Of a stretch of DNA of 64,000 nt, positions 24,937-34,210 are shown piece after piece. The notes under the pieces are model-generated. The model saw only the letters and a program-made list of their open reading frames with translations. It searched no databases and was not told the origin of the DNA. The translations under genes were made by a program, and so were the position numbers. The stretch comes from Paenibacillus phytohabitans (GTDB lineage Bacteria; Bacillota; Bacilli; Paenibacillales; Paenibacillaceae). How positions within the stretch are numbered: the stretch's first letter is position 1; each line of letters starts with the position of its first letter. Location of the stretch: positions 186,001 to 250,000 of the forward strand of contig NZ_WHOB01000018.1 in assembly GCF_013141775.1 (NCBI RefSeq), written 5' to 3'.

Positions 24937-25455
24937 ATGGGAGTTCTAAACGGCAACCCCAAAGATGAACCGCTTCACTATGGTGAGATCTTCAACCTGT
25001 GGCAGGTCTCGGCAACAGCCAAATTGTCCTTGTCTACCTATCAGGCATTTCACTTTCATGCAGGGGACCAGGATCTGAAGAAGATTATCGATGATCTTAT
25101 GGATCAGGCACAGCAGGAAATTAAGGACTGTGACAAAATCCTCAAAGTGAACGGCTTCGTGCCTCCGCCTGCACTGCCGGACCGTCCCTCCGTCAAGCTC
25201 GAGGATATCCCGGCAGGCGCAAGGTTCTCCGACCAGGAGATTGCTGCGGCCCTCTCCGGGGCAGTATCGCTAAGTCTAGTGGTCTGCAGCCAGGTCATGG
25301 GCATGTCGATCCGCGAGGATATCGGCGCAATGTTCATGAAGATTCACGCGCAAATGGCCGTCTTCGGCATGGCACTGCTCAAAATGAACAAGCAGAAAGG
25401 CTGGCTGATCCCGCCACCGCTGCAGCTAAAGAAACCAGAGCCGGTTCACGCCTGA
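24937..25455 (+). CDS. DUF3231 family protein
   Basis: A 172-residue protein whose opening MGVLNGNPKDEPLHYGEIF is characteristic of DUF3231 proteins of Bacilli, which have ferritin-like four-helix bundles and no established function. The long helices here include LKKIIDDLMDQAQQEIKDCDKI and IREDIGAMFMKIHAQM. Length corresponds to a single-domain version; many relatives are tandem duplications of about 340 residues. AGAGGAG precedes the ATG and a good terminator follows, so it is a single-gene unit. Confidence 0.85.
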   Translation: MGVLNGNPKDEPLHYGEIFNLWQVSATAKLSLSTYQAFHFHAGDQDLKKIIDDLMDQAQQEIKDCDKILKVNGFVPPPALPDRPSVKLEDIPAGARFSDQEIAAALSGAVSLSLVVCSQVMGMSIREDIGAMFMKIHAQMAVFGMALLKMNKQKGWLIPPPLQLKKPEPVHA

Positions 25456-25468
25456 GCAATTCACCTCT

Positions 25469-25496
25469 AATCCTGCGCAAGCAGGATTTTTTGCTT
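25469..25496 (+). terminator. intrinsic terminator of the DUF3231 gene
   Basis: AATCCTGC-GCAA-GCAGGATT followed by TTTTGCTTT. Confidence 0.85.
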
Positions 25497-25563
25497 TATA
25501 GCTATTTTTTTCCAGACCGGTGCATATTTATTAAGACATGCCTTAAGTCTGGAGATGCTGAAG

Positions 25564-26145
25564 ATGCGTTCATATCCCAAGTATGTCATTATTCTGCTGG
25601 CCAGCCTGCTGATTGCAGCGGGAACCAACTTTTTTCTGGTGCCCTATAAAATACTCGATGGGGGAATTATCGGCATTGCCCTCATCATTAATTACATCTC
25701 CGGCATCAAAATCGGACTGGCCATCATTGTCTGCAGTCTTCCGATCTTCCTGCTGGCCTGGTTCCGGGAGCGGGATATCTTCTATAACAGTATTCTGGGG
25801 CTGCTGACCTCATCCTTCCTGATCGAACTGCTCGGGCCGCTGCAATATTACTTTCTGTATTATATCGAACTCGGTTCCATCTCCAGCGCTATTATCGGCG
25901 GCTTCCTGATGGGCAGCGGGCTCGGCCTGATGCTGCGGTTCAAAGCCAGTACGGGCGGAACAGATTTGCTGGCCAAGTTCATGAAACGTTACATTCCGCT
26001 CAATGTCGGAGTGATTATTTTCCTGACGGATTTCGTAATTATTGGCGCCGGCGGTGTACTGATCTCCAAAGAGACTTTTTTTCATTCCATACTGACTATT
26101 GTCTCCGGCGGTGTTGCCACCGGTCTATGTACGCTGGAAGACTAG
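25564..26145 (+). CDS. YitT family membrane protein (short form)
   Basis: A 193-residue membrane protein with five to six hydrophobic segments. The family motif SLLIAAGTNFFLVPYKILDGG in the first helices and RFKASTGGTDLLAKF in the middle loop are typical of YitT/DUF161 proteins. It ends right after the membrane part (GVATGLCTLED), without the C-terminal DUF2179 domain that longer members carry. The start at 25564 is 9 nt after GGAG; the ATG at 25555 lies too close. Transport role unknown. Confidence 0.85.
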   Translation: MRSYPKYVIILLASLLIAAGTNFFLVPYKILDGGIIGIALIINYISGIKIGLAIIVCSLPIFLLAWFRERDIFYNSILGLLTSSFLIELLGPLQYYFLYYIELGSISSAIIGGFLMGSGLGLMLRFKASTGGTDLLAKFMKRYIPLNVGVIIFLTDFVIIGAGGVLISKETFFHSILTIVSGGVATGLCTLED

Positions 26146-26340
26146 ACTGGCCTGCAAAGAACGCGTCCTTAGGCTGTCCGGTTGCCAGTGCTTCTATGCT
26201 TCTGTGTTAAAAAATGTATATTCCTTTTATCTTCTTGATAAAATTTTATTATTCGTCAGAATATATGGAATAAAGGTTGAAATTTTCACACATTGCGGCG
26301 ACAATCGAATAGATAACATTCCCGGGGAGGATCGACGAAG

Positions 26341-27108
26341 TTGGATAGCACAAGCAACAATAGCAATACTACCGCGCATGATATTATAGACCTGTGCCTG
26401 CTGGCCGGCAAAATCATGCTGCAAAGCGGCGCCGAAACCTACCGCGTGGAGGATACCATGAGCCGGATGGCCGCATCGCTCGGCTTCCCTGGAGCGCATA
26501 GCTACGTTACGCCGACAGTCATTATGTTCACCACCAGCCGAACCGAACCGGTGAAGCTGTTCCGGATAGCTGAACGGACGACCGATCTGCAAAAAGTGTC
26601 AGAGGTCAATGACATCTCGCGGCGGCTGAGCGAACGCCAGCTTACCGCCGCCGAAGCCCGTGAGCGCCTGGGTATTGTCGATGACGCGGCGCATGCTTAT
26701 CCGGTCTGGCTGCAGACTGTAGCTGCCGCCCTGACCGGTGCCTGCTTCACCGTAATGTTCAAGGGCAGCCTGTGGGATGCCCTGCCGTCCCTGCTGATCT
26801 CCGGGGTCGGCTTCGCCGCCGTCACCTATCTGCACCGCCTGGTCCAGATCCGTTTCTTCGCGGAGTTCATCGCCTCCTTTATCATCGGCCTGTTGGCTTT
26901 CTTCTCCGTCAGGCTTGGCATCGGACAAGAGATGGACAAGATCATCATCGGCTGCGTAATGCCGCTTGTACCGGGGCTGCTCATCACGAATGCCGTCCGT
27001 GACCTTATGGCCGGCCATCTGGTCTCCGGCCTGTCTAAGGGAGCCGACGCCTTCCTGACCGCCTTTGCCATTGGAACCGGCATCGGACTCGTGTTGTCCC
27101 TTTTCTAA
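26341..27108 (+). CDS. threonine/serine exporter, ThrE N-terminal part
   Basis: A 255-residue protein with the soluble ThrE N-terminal domain (about 10-110) and five membrane segments after it. Family marks are LLAGKIMLQSGAETYRVEDTM, the loop TPTVIMFTT, and CVMPLVPGLLITNAVRDLM. Start is TTG, with GGGGAGG 10 nt upstream. It is followed 26 nt later by the C-terminal half as a separate gene. Together they form the split version of the amino-acid exporter found in many Bacillota. Confidence 0.9.
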   Translation: MDSTSNNSNTTAHDIIDLCLLAGKIMLQSGAETYRVEDTMSRMAASLGFPGAHSYVTPTVIMFTTSRTEPVKLFRIAERTTDLQKVSEVNDISRRLSERQLTAAEARERLGIVDDAAHAYPVWLQTVAAALTGACFTVMFKGSLWDALPSLLISGVGFAAVTYLHRLVQIRFFAEFIASFIIGLLAFFSVRLGIGQEMDKIIIGCVMPLVPGLLITNAVRDLMAGHLVSGLSKGADAFLTAFAIGTGIGLVLSLF

Positions 27109-27134
27109 TTACCACTTGAAAGAGGTAGTCCTAC

Positions 27135-27563
27135 ATGATTTTGCAACTCATAACCAGTTTCATCGCTGCCTCAGCCTTCTGCGTTCTGTTTAATGCGCCG
27201 GTGCGCGCACTGCTTCAGTGCGGATTTGCCGGAATGATCGGCTGGATGCTGTATCTGCAGCTGGATGACAGATGGGATACCGTTGTTGCCACCTTTGGAG
27301 CCACCGTGGTTGTCGGAGTGATCAGCCAATTTTTTGCGCGTTCCTTCAAAATGCCGGTGATTATATTCAGCGTCGGCGGAATTATCCCGCTGGTTCCGGG
27401 CGGTCTGGCTTATGATGCCATGCGCCAGTTCGTGGAGAATGACAACAACCAGGGGATTCAGTTTGCGGTACAGGCGCTGCTGCTGTCCGGGGCCATCGCC
27501 GCCGGCCTTGTGCTGAGCGAGGTACTGGGACAGATGTTCCGGAGGAAGCACGTATCCGGATAG
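27135..27563 (+). CDS. threonine/serine exporter, ThrE C-terminal part (DUF3815/YjjB type)
   Basis: A 142-residue membrane protein with four to five segments and the family's GGIIPLVPGGLAYDAMRQFV motif, which mirrors the PLVPG motif in the partner. GAAAGAGG precedes the ATG. It completes the exporter encoded by the gene just upstream. The predicted role is export of threonine, serine or related small solutes; substrate is inferred from family only. Confidence 0.9.
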   Translation: MILQLITSFIAASAFCVLFNAPVRALLQCGFAGMIGWMLYLQLDDRWDTVVATFGATVVVGVISQFFARSFKMPVIIFSVGGIIPLVPGGLAYDAMRQFVENDNNQGIQFAVQALLLSGAIAAGLVLSEVLGQMFRRKHVSG

Positions 27564-27617
27564 TTGTTCCCCCGGGGCTCCGCCCACCGGTGCGCCCTAA
27601 GCGCCCTAACGTACATA

Positions 27618-27672
27618 AAGCCCGCTTGCCTGCAGGGACCTGGTCCTCTGCAAGGCAAGCGGGCTTATTGCG
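27618..27672 (+). terminator. long-stem terminator of the exporter operon
   Basis: AAGCCCGCTTGCC (27618-27630) pairs perfectly with GGCAAGCGGGCTT (27654-27666), with further TGCAG/CTGCA pairing inside. The T tract is weak (ATTGCGTTG). Confidence 0.75.
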
Positions 27673-27727
27673 TTGTACGGGGGGCACACCGATGTCTGCT
27701 TCCCAATTAGGTTACATACACAAGCCT

Positions 27728-27911
27728 AATTGTTGTACGTATTGCCAACTTAGGTCGATAGAAACTGGATGATTCTTAAGGATTGTTGTATGAAATACAA
27801 TAATTGCCCCGCGTAACCGCCCGGATAAGGGGGAAATGCTGCATTTCCTGCAACAATTCTTGATTACTCCCGATATCACGAAGAGATTGTTGGTTTTCGT
27901 GCAGGAATTTA
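27728..27911. repeat. second cluster of four regularly spaced imperfect palindromes
   Basis: Four copies of a degenerate palindrome related to ATTGTTGTAnnAAATRCAA lie at about 27728-27753, 27781-27805, 27834-27860 and 27884-27911, starting about 53, 53 and 50 bp apart. The third copy is inverted. They fill the gap between the exporter terminator and the acetyltransferase gene and are clearly kin to the cluster at 7497-7685. Confidence 0.6.
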
Positions 27912-27939
27912 GTTAGCGGCTTCAAGCAACGGCCAACGA

Positions 27940-28458
27940 TTAGCCGATAATTTTCTGATAGCTGACAATATCCAGCCACCGGCCGAACTTGCGGCCGATC
28001 TCCTTGAATAAGGCGCTCTGCTCGTAGCCGTGCTTCGCGAACAGGCGGCGGCTGGGCTCATTGTCTGCACATACGGTAGCTACCAGTACATGGAACCCAA
28101 GCTCATTAGCCCGCTCTTCAATGAACCGCAGCGATTGCCCGCCCAGCCCTTGTCCTCCGCTGCCGGGCTTCAGGTAAATGCTGACTTCACCGGAGGTATC
28201 GTAGGCTTCTTTGTTCTTGTGCCGGGTAATCAGTACGTAGCCCTGCAGATCGCCGTCCTGCAGAAGGACGTATGACTTAAACCGCGGGTCCCCGTTCAGC
28301 ACAGACTGGCGCATTTGCGTCAAGGTCTGCGGCTCGGTATGAAACGATACGGTAGTGTTAAGTACATAATAGTTATAGATATCCAGCACACCGGCCAGAT
28401 GTTCCTCAGTAATTTCTGCAAAGTGCAACCCGCTAGCAAGCAATTCCCCCATAATCAT
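27940..28458 (-). CDS. GNAT N-acetyltransferase (phosphinothricin acetyltransferase-like)
   Basis: A 172-residue protein with the GNAT fold. It opens with LHFAEITEEHLAGVLDIYNYYVLNTTVSF, a pattern shared with PAT/YncA-type enzymes, and has the acetyl-CoA pyrophosphate loop in LKPGSGGQGLGGQSL and the strand LVATVCADNEPSRRLFAKHGY. The ATG at 28458 overlaps the stop of the antiporter gene in a TAATG, with GGGAGG just before it, so it is coupled to that gene. Substrate unknown; likely amino-acid or related amine. Confidence 0.85.
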   Translation of the reverse strand: MIMGELLASGLHFAEITEEHLAGVLDIYNYYVLNTTVSFHTEPQTLTQMRQSVLNGDPRFKSYVLLQDGDLQGYVLITRHKNKEAYDTSGEVSIYLKPGSGGQGLGGQSLRFIEERANELGFHVLVATVCADNEPSRRLFAKHGYEQSALFKEIGRKFGRWLDIVSYQKIIG

Positions 28459-30482
28459 TAATCCTCCCAAATGGATGTTTCCAGCTGATCTACGAACCGC
28501 CGCAGCTTACCCGCGATCTTGAGATTAATAGCCCCGTTCTGATACATCTCCTGCACGGTATTCCGCTGCTCCTGAATGGCCTGCAGCTTCAGCTCCAGCT
28601 TCTCGTCATCGACGACACCGTCTTTGCTCCAGCCTTCGCCCTGCACCAGCCGGGATTCCAGCCGCTCATACTTGTCGATGACCTTCTGCGAGGCAAGCCG
28701 GTTCTCGTCGCTTATGCCGGCGCTAACGGCCGACACGGCCGCCTGGCACATCGCAATTTTCGCTGTCCGGGCACTTTCGGCATTCTGCACCGCCCGCCGG
28801 CCCTCTTCCCCGTTGAAGCGGCCCGAGAACAGGCCGGAGAACAGGCGCTGAATTTCAGTTACCGTGAACTTAATTTGCGTATCCAGCCGTCTGCAGAGCA
28901 GTGATTCCGTATGATCCAGCAGCTCCTCCATCTTCACGGCGACAGGGGCGGGCACCGCCCCGTTCTCCAGCATCCGCCGCAGTGCTGTGCGCTCTGCCTC
29001 CAGGCCGCTCAGCCTGGCTTCAACGCCCAGACGCCGGAACTGCTCCGTGGCCGGGTCACTGTCCGGCTTGGCCGTGCACAGCCGGTCGATCTTGTCTGTG
29101 AACTCCAGTAAGACAGGCTGCGTCGCCCGCTCCGGGCTCTCCGTAACCAGGCTGCGCAGCATCGACATCCCGGCGTCGATCACTACATTCCTGGCTGCCA
29201 GTTCCGTATTTCCGTAGCCAATCGTCTGCACCACGGTCTCCTCTTTGTCGGCCAGCAGCGGCAGGAAGATACTGGCAATAACCAGCGACATCAGAATGAC
29301 ACCTGCGGCCAGCGCAATAATCAGATCCCGTTCAGGGAACGGCGTGATACCGTCCCCGAGCACGAGTGGAATGGAGAAGGCACCGGCAAGCGTAACCGCT
29401 CCGCGCACGCCGGAGATTGAAGTAATGACCTGTGACTTAAGCGGCGCCTTCTCTACCCGGCGGAACCGGCTCTCCCATAGGGAATAGGCATAGACCCATA
29501 GGAACCGCAGCACAATGAGCAGCGCGGTAATCGCCATCACATAACCTGCAACCATGAAGTTGTTCAGCGTCTGATCACGGTAGATGACCTCCACTACATC
29601 CGGTACGGACACTCCGAGGATCAGGAATACCAGTCCGTTCAACACCAGCAGCAGCACCGACCAGGTACTGGCTGATACAAGCTGCAGCTTATACTGCGGC
29701 GATACGGCCCGGTCCTTCTCAATGGCGTACATTACACCACCGGCCACAACAGCGAGGATGCCGGATACGCCAATCTCTTCACTGATCAGATAAATGATAA
29801 ACGGCGTAAGAATCTGCAGCAGCACATGGATCGTCACATCCTCCATACCGAATCTGCGGATGAATACACTTAGGCGGATCAGCAGAAAGGAGAGCGCCGC
29901 ACCCAGCAGCAAACCGCCTGCGGCAATCATTACAAAGCTGAGCGATGCCTTAGGAAGCGAGAAGACTCCCGTAACCATGGCCGCGATCGCAAATTTGAAG
30001 GCAACCAGACCGGAGGCATCATTCATCAGCGATTCACCTTCAAGGATACGGTGTATACTCTTCGGCAGATGTACTCTACCGGCCAGCGCACCGACCGCTA
30101 CAGCATCCGTAGGGGACAGAATCGCCGCCAGCGCGAAGGAAGCCGCCAGCGGAATTGAAGGAATCATCCAGTTAATGGCATACCCTGCGACAAAAACCGT
30201 TACAAATACAAGCCCCAGCGCCAGCAGCAAGATCGGTGCTCTAAGGTTCCACAGCTCATCACGCGGTGTCCGTCTCCCGTCATTGAACAGCAGAGGGGCA
30301 ATGAACAACACAAAAAACAGTTCTGGCTCAAAAGACATATGTATTCCAGTCGGCACAAGTGCGGCAATGATCCCGAGTCCGATCTGAATCAGAGGAACCG
30401 GCACAAACGGAATGAAACGGTTCACGATATTCGATACCGCGATTAGCCCGAGCATCAGCAGCACAGCAAGAAAAGTCTCCAA
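28458..30482 (-). CDS. CPA1-family Na+/H+ antiporter
   Basis: A 674-residue protein with 10-12 membrane segments over the first 420 residues and a cytoplasmic C-terminal domain of about 240 residues. The FALAAILSPTDAVAVGALAG helix and GESLMNDASGLVAFKFA helix carry the paired acidic residues that bind the cation in this family, and ISGVRGAVTLAGAFSIP is the conserved late helix. It exchanges Na+ or K+ for H+. The C-terminal domain is Arg/Glu-rich and helical and probably regulates activity. It is followed directly by a coupled acetyltransferase gene. Confidence 0.9.
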   Translation of the reverse strand: METFLAVLLMLGLIAVSNIVNRFIPFVPVPLIQIGLGIIAALVPTGIHMSFEPELFFVLFIAPLLFNDGRRTPRDELWNLRAPILLLALGLVFVTVFVAGYAINWMIPSIPLAASFALAAILSPTDAVAVGALAGRVHLPKSIHRILEGESLMNDASGLVAFKFAIAAMVTGVFSLPKASLSFVMIAAGGLLLGAALSFLLIRLSVFIRRFGMEDVTIHVLLQILTPFIIYLISEEIGVSGILAVVAGGVMYAIEKDRAVSPQYKLQLVSASTWSVLLLVLNGLVFLILGVSVPDVVEVIYRDQTLNNFMVAGYVMAITALLIVLRFLWVYAYSLWESRFRRVEKAPLKSQVITSISGVRGAVTLAGAFSIPLVLGDGITPFPERDLIIALAAGVILMSLVIASIFLPLLADKEETVVQTIGYGNTELAARNVVIDAGMSMLRSLVTESPERATQPVLLEFTDKIDRLCTAKPDSDPATEQFRRLGVEARLSGLEAERTALRRMLENGAVPAPVAVKMEELLDHTESLLCRRLDTQIKFTVTEIQRLFSGLFSGRFNGEEGRRAVQNAESARTAKIAMCQAAVSAVSAGISDENRLASQKVIDKYERLESRLVQGEGWSKDGVVDDEKLELKLQAIQEQRNTVQEMYQNGAINLKIAGKLRRFVDQLETSIWED

Positions 30483-30653
30483 GCCCCATCATCTCCCGAA
30501 TATCTTTTTTCAAAATATTATATCCTATATTTGCAGCAACTGCATAAACGCCAATAAACGGAAGACACACCGGAATTTCCGCTTGTGCCTCCCGCTATAT
30601 TCTCTTTCCAGCATCCATCCGGCTTCCTCACTGCAAAAGCAGCTGCTCCGGGA

Positions 30654-31289
30654 TCAGGATTCTGACACCACCGTGAACCGTTCGCCGATATGCTGCGGCT
30701 GTTCAAGCTCATCTACAATCGCAATCGCATAGTCGGCATAACTTACGTAGCTCTCGCCTTTGGAATTAACGAGCAGATGATCCTTGCCCTTCACATATGC
30801 ACCTGTTCTCTCCCCGACGGCAAAATTAGCTGACGGACTGACGAACGTCCAGCGGAGTCCCTCCGTGGTTTGAAGAATCTCCAGATTCTTACCCTGGTTC
30901 AGGGCTGTCGGCTTCACAAAATCCGGGAACCCCGGTGTATCCACAACCTTCACCGTGCGGGCTTCATCCACGTACAAGCTTCCTGCACCGCCGACGACAA
31001 TCAACCGGGTATCCCGCACATTCTTAAGAGCCTCAATCAGAACATTTCCGGCCTCCACATGCAGATGCTCCTGTCCAAACGGCGCTCCGAACGCATTTAT
31101 GACGGCATCATAACTCCGCAAATCTTCAGCCGTCAAGGATAGGATATCCTTTTCCAGCACCGATGCTCTGCTGTCCGTTACCTTCGCAGGGTTCCGCACT
31201 ATAGCGGTAACCTCATGTCCCCTGTCCAGCGCTTCCTTCACAATCTCACTGCCTGCTTTGCCGCCTGCTCCAATGACTGCTATTTTCAT
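30654..31289 (-). CDS. NAD(P)-binding oxidoreductase (YwnB-like atypical SDR)
   Basis: A 211-residue protein starting with the Rossmann signature IAVIGAGGKAGSEIVKEALDRGHEV. The second half has VINAFGAPFG, LIVVGGAGSLYVDEA and WTFVSPSANFAVGERTGAY, as in NmrA-like/flavin-reductase-like SDR proteins. There is no YxxxK catalytic pair, consistent with atypical members that act as reductases or redox sensors. The relative YwnB of Bacillus sits beside the Rrf2 regulator YwnA; here an Rrf2 gene occurs 5 kb away, not adjacent. Confidence 0.85.
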   Translation of the reverse strand: MKIAVIGAGGKAGSEIVKEALDRGHEVTAIVRNPAKVTDSRASVLEKDILSLTAEDLRSYDAVINAFGAPFGQEHLHVEAGNVLIEALKNVRDTRLIVVGGAGSLYVDEARTVKVVDTPGFPDFVKPTALNQGKNLEILQTTEGLRWTFVSPSANFAVGERTGAYVKGKDHLLVNSKGESYVSYADYAIAIVDELEQPQHIGERFTVVSES

Positions 31290-31318
31290 GATATATGCCT
31301 CCTAAGATAGTTAGAGCC

Positions 31319-32215
31319 TCAAGCCAGCCGCAGAATATCGCTGATGATCTCCTTGTCGACATCCAGATCGAACTTCCGGCCCCAGAAGCAGCCTGCACCT
31401 TGCTCGCGAATCCGTTCGTAATCCCCGGCCCGCAGCGTTCTGGGGAATTCCGGTCCGGTGTCCCAATCGGTATAGCGTTTGATCTCATTGATTACATTAT
31501 CCTTATATTTACTGTTCAAAATAATTGAATGGAAGAAGATCTCATCGCCGCAGAACGAATTCCGGAACAACCGGACGTATCCGGGATGCTCCGCGATGAA
31601 TTCGAGGATATACTGCATGCATCCCCCGGTAAGTGACATCCAGTTCGAGCCCTTATACAGCGCCTCCGGCAGATCCTTCAGGCTGCGCTTAAGCCAGGGT
31701 ACCGACATCACCAGATTGATATAACGGTTGCGGATCTCTGAGACAGCTTTGGCCCGGGAGACCAGGAACCGCGGATAATACACAGACACCCGGTACAGGC
31801 AGCCCCACATTTCCGCCTCATTCGGAAGCTGCAGATGCTTGACGAACTCCTGCCCCTCATGCTCTTTGAAGAAATCAGCAATCACCTTATTGGAGGCAAG
31901 AGGCAAATCCTGTCCGCTGATGATATGAACATAGTTATAATTCCCGCTTGCCCGGATCAGTTCGAAGCACTTCAGGATGCATTCAATCTGGCCGTAATGG
32001 CCCCACTGTACGTCTACCGGCTGCTCTACGAAATGAATATCTTCGCGATGGATAATTTGCTCTTCGATGCCGCTTTTCTTATCCACATGCAGGAAAAACT
32101 CCACATGCTCATCCGTTAAACGATCGATCAGCAAATTAATCTGCTGAGGGCTCTTGTGACAGAGGACAACATAAGCCATTTTGAAATTGTGCAAAAGATT
32201 CATCCTTTCGCTCAT
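31319..32215 (-). CDS. GT14-family (beta-1,6-N-acetylglucosaminyltransferase-like) glycosyltransferase
   Basis: A 298-residue protein with the GT14 pattern: MAYVVLCHKSPQQINLLI, FLHVDKKSG, VDVQWGHYGQIECIL, YNYVHIISGQDLPL, GSNWMSLTGGCMQYI and the FCGDEIFFHSIILN segment with acidic catalytic residues. Bacterial members transfer sugars onto surface polymers or small molecules. No signal or membrane segment is seen, so it acts in the cytoplasm. The ATG at 32215 has only a weak purine tract upstream; alternatives at 32203 and 32179 are no better placed. Confidence 0.85.
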   Translation of the reverse strand: MSERMNLLHNFKMAYVVLCHKSPQQINLLIDRLTDEHVEFFLHVDKKSGIEEQIIHREDIHFVEQPVDVQWGHYGQIECILKCFELIRASGNYNYVHIISGQDLPLASNKVIADFFKEHEGQEFVKHLQLPNEAEMWGCLYRVSVYYPRFLVSRAKAVSEIRNRYINLVMSVPWLKRSLKDLPEALYKGSNWMSLTGGCMQYILEFIAEHPGYVRLFRNSFCGDEIFFHSIILNSKYKDNVINEIKRYTDWDTGPEFPRTLRAGDYERIREQGAGCFWGRKFDLDVDKEIISDILRLA

Positions 32216-32269
32216 TTATTTCCACATATTATAGGGGAATGAGCGAAGATGGACAAGTTTTCATTCCTC

Positions 32270-33136
32270 TCAGCCTTTGACAAGCAGCCGGATTCCAATA
32301 TTCCACGGGTCTCTCAAGGTAGTGATGCCGCCTTCTACTTCTACACGGTACCCCGCTTGCTTCACACGTTCCGCCACTTCAGATACATCCCCGCTGCCCG
32401 GAAGCAGCAGAGTGAAATAATCGATGCCCGCCGCATTGGCCGGAGCCGCTTTAGCTCCTTGTCCCCCCCAGACATTAAGCCCCATATGGTGATGATATCC
32501 GCCCGCCGAGATGAATAGTGCAGCGTCCCCGTAATGAGCCGTGATTGCAAAACCAAGCGCATCCACATAAAATTTCTTGGCCTCCGCCAAATCGCCTACA
32601 TGAAAGTGCACATGCCCGATCACCGTACCCGCAGGCAGTCCGGTCCAGTTCAGCCCTTCGGAAGCCGCCAGCAAGCCGTCCACATCAACCGGGTCTGTAG
32701 TCATCACCACATTGCCAGTAGGCTCATACTTCCAGGTGTCGCGCGGCCGGTCGCGGTATATCTCAATGCCGTTATTGTCCGGGTCCTGAAGATACAGTGC
32801 TTCACTGACCAGATGATCGCCCTGGCCGATCTCAATGCCCGCATCAATCAGATTACGCAGCACCAGCCCGAGACTCGGACGGTCTGGCAGCAGAATCGCG
32901 AAGTGATACAGCCCGGCTGCCGAATTACGGCGCAGAATCTGAGCCTGTTCAATCTCCCGCAGCACCAGCAGCACATGCACGCCGTCCGCCGTCAGTTCAA
33001 CCTCACGCCCCTGCTGGCGCAGGATCTTCAGTCCGATTACATTCTGATAAAAGGTGAGCGAACGTTCCAAATTGCTTACTCTAATCTGTACAAGTCCAAT
33101 TTCCAGTTCTTGCGGCAGTGCTGCTGTTGTCGTCAT
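32270..33136 (-). CDS. CatE-like extradiol (catechol 2,3-) dioxygenase, VOC family
   Basis: A 288-residue two-module VOC protein. The N-terminal module is at about 10-130 and the C-terminal module at about 165-288. The iron ligands His in IGHVHFHVGDL, a second His in GGYHHHMGLNVWGG and the late acidic ligand region match CatE/CatDE-type ring-cleaving enzymes of Bacilli, which help detoxify catechols and quinones. AGGAGGGG precedes the ATG. The 370-bp upstream gap has a palindrome and could carry a redox/quinone operator. Confidence 0.85.
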   Translation of the reverse strand: MTTTAALPQELEIGLVQIRVSNLERSLTFYQNVIGLKILRQQGREVELTADGVHVLLVLREIEQAQILRRNSAAGLYHFAILLPDRPSLGLVLRNLIDAGIEIGQGDHLVSEALYLQDPDNNGIEIYRDRPRDTWKYEPTGNVVMTTDPVDVDGLLAASEGLNWTGLPAGTVIGHVHFHVGDLAEAKKFYVDALGFAITAHYGDAALFISAGGYHHHMGLNVWGGQGAKAAPANAAGIDYFTLLLPGSGDVSEVAERVKQAGYRVEVEGGITTLRDPWNIGIRLLVKG

Positions 33137-33512
33137 ATAAACCCCTCCTGAATAAAAGCATATGGATCATATAAAAAGCTAACCCCTCCGGTACGTTAGT
33201 GCTCAGTGCTGCTTAGTCTTGACTGTTTATAGAAGCATCATTCAAGCTTGTAACTGTTTCCGTTACACATTAACTAACTTTAGTATAGTAGCACTCTATA
33301 TGTTTGTCAATTACTTTTCAAAATCGTCCGGAGTGGCGAATCAGGCGGTAATCCAATAGTTAAATTACTATACGGTGAGATCAAAGGGATATATCCCTTA
33401 AATTCCCCATGCAGCCGACTTCCGGCGTAATCAGAGGACTTCATATCTACAACTGACGAATATCATAACTTCCTATAAAAAAGCCCGGCCAATTGGCCAG
33501 GCTCCGAAGCAG
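33137..33512. other. gene-free region with a 16-bp palindrome
   Basis: Upstream region of the catE-like gene on one side and the terminator of the next gene on the other. AAGGGATATATCCCTT (33384-33399) is a perfect palindrome, and the AT-rich stretch around 33270-33310 probably holds the catE-like promoter. No coding frame seen. Confidence 0.45.
33475..33503 (-). terminator. intrinsic terminator of the DUF4085-like gene
   Basis: On the minus strand AGCCTGGCC-AATT-GGCCGGGCT is followed by TTTTTTATAGG. Confidence 0.8.
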
Positions 33513-34187
33513 TCATTCGTTGTATTTGGGTTCACTAAGCATTTCAAATGATACATCCTGTGCAGTAATTCTAAGCTCACTCAGCGGCGAATCCAGCAGA
33601 ACCCGTAACTCAAACCCTTGTTCCACCGCATAGATCTCGGTATACAACCAGACCATTCTGTTCAGGCGTTCAGGCAGCTCCAACCCGGTCACCCCGGTAA
33701 AGGTTAGTCTGATATCACACTGATAATGCATGGCTCCGCTGCAGTCCAGAATGATCTCCACAACCTCCTCCGCCGGCACAGCATATGAAATCACCCTTGA
33801 ATCATGAAGGGACTTCTCAACTAGCTGAACAGCATGTACAGGTAAGCTGTCCTTAATAGACAGATACCTTCTATAGTATTCATCATCCAGCACCTTCATC
33901 CTGGCTTCGTATTCACTACGCCACTGCTGCGCCTGTTCTTTGAACTCAGGTTCAGGATAAGTAGAATTAATCGTTCCGTCATGAATGGAGGGATGGAAGT
34001 ACTCCGGAAGGTACTTTAGCAAATCCGTTTTGAGGTATTCCAGGAAATCCCTCGTCCTCTCCTTATAGCTGAGCCCCTCCGCAGCATGCCACGCAACATC
34101 CTCCAGCCAATCCTGCTCCGTCTCAGGGAACACCATGAAGCCGCGCACCTGCATTTCTTCATACCATGAATATGTATAAAATTTCAT
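33513..34187 (-). CDS. DUF4085-like protein of unknown function
   Basis: A 224-residue soluble protein opening with KFYTYSWYEEMQVRGFMVFPET, the pattern I associate with DUF4085 proteins of Bacilli; that match is from memory. It has a helical N-terminal half (EYEARMKVLDDEYYRRYLSI region) and a beta-rich C-terminal half (VVEIILDCSGAMHYQCDIRLTF region). No catalytic motif stands out. It is preceded by a small membrane-anchored protein gene on the same strand and followed by a good terminator. Confidence 0.65.
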   Translation of the reverse strand: MKFYTYSWYEEMQVRGFMVFPETEQDWLEDVAWHAAEGLSYKERTRDFLEYLKTDLLKYLPEYFHPSIHDGTINSTYPEPEFKEQAQQWRSEYEARMKVLDDEYYRRYLSIKDSLPVHAVQLVEKSLHDSRVISYAVPAEEVVEIILDCSGAMHYQCDIRLTFTGVTGLELPERLNRMVWLYTEIYAVEQGFELRVLLDSPLSELRITAQDVSFEMLSEPKYNE

Positions 34188-34210
34188 TTGGCTCCTTTAC
34201 TCCCCAAGTC

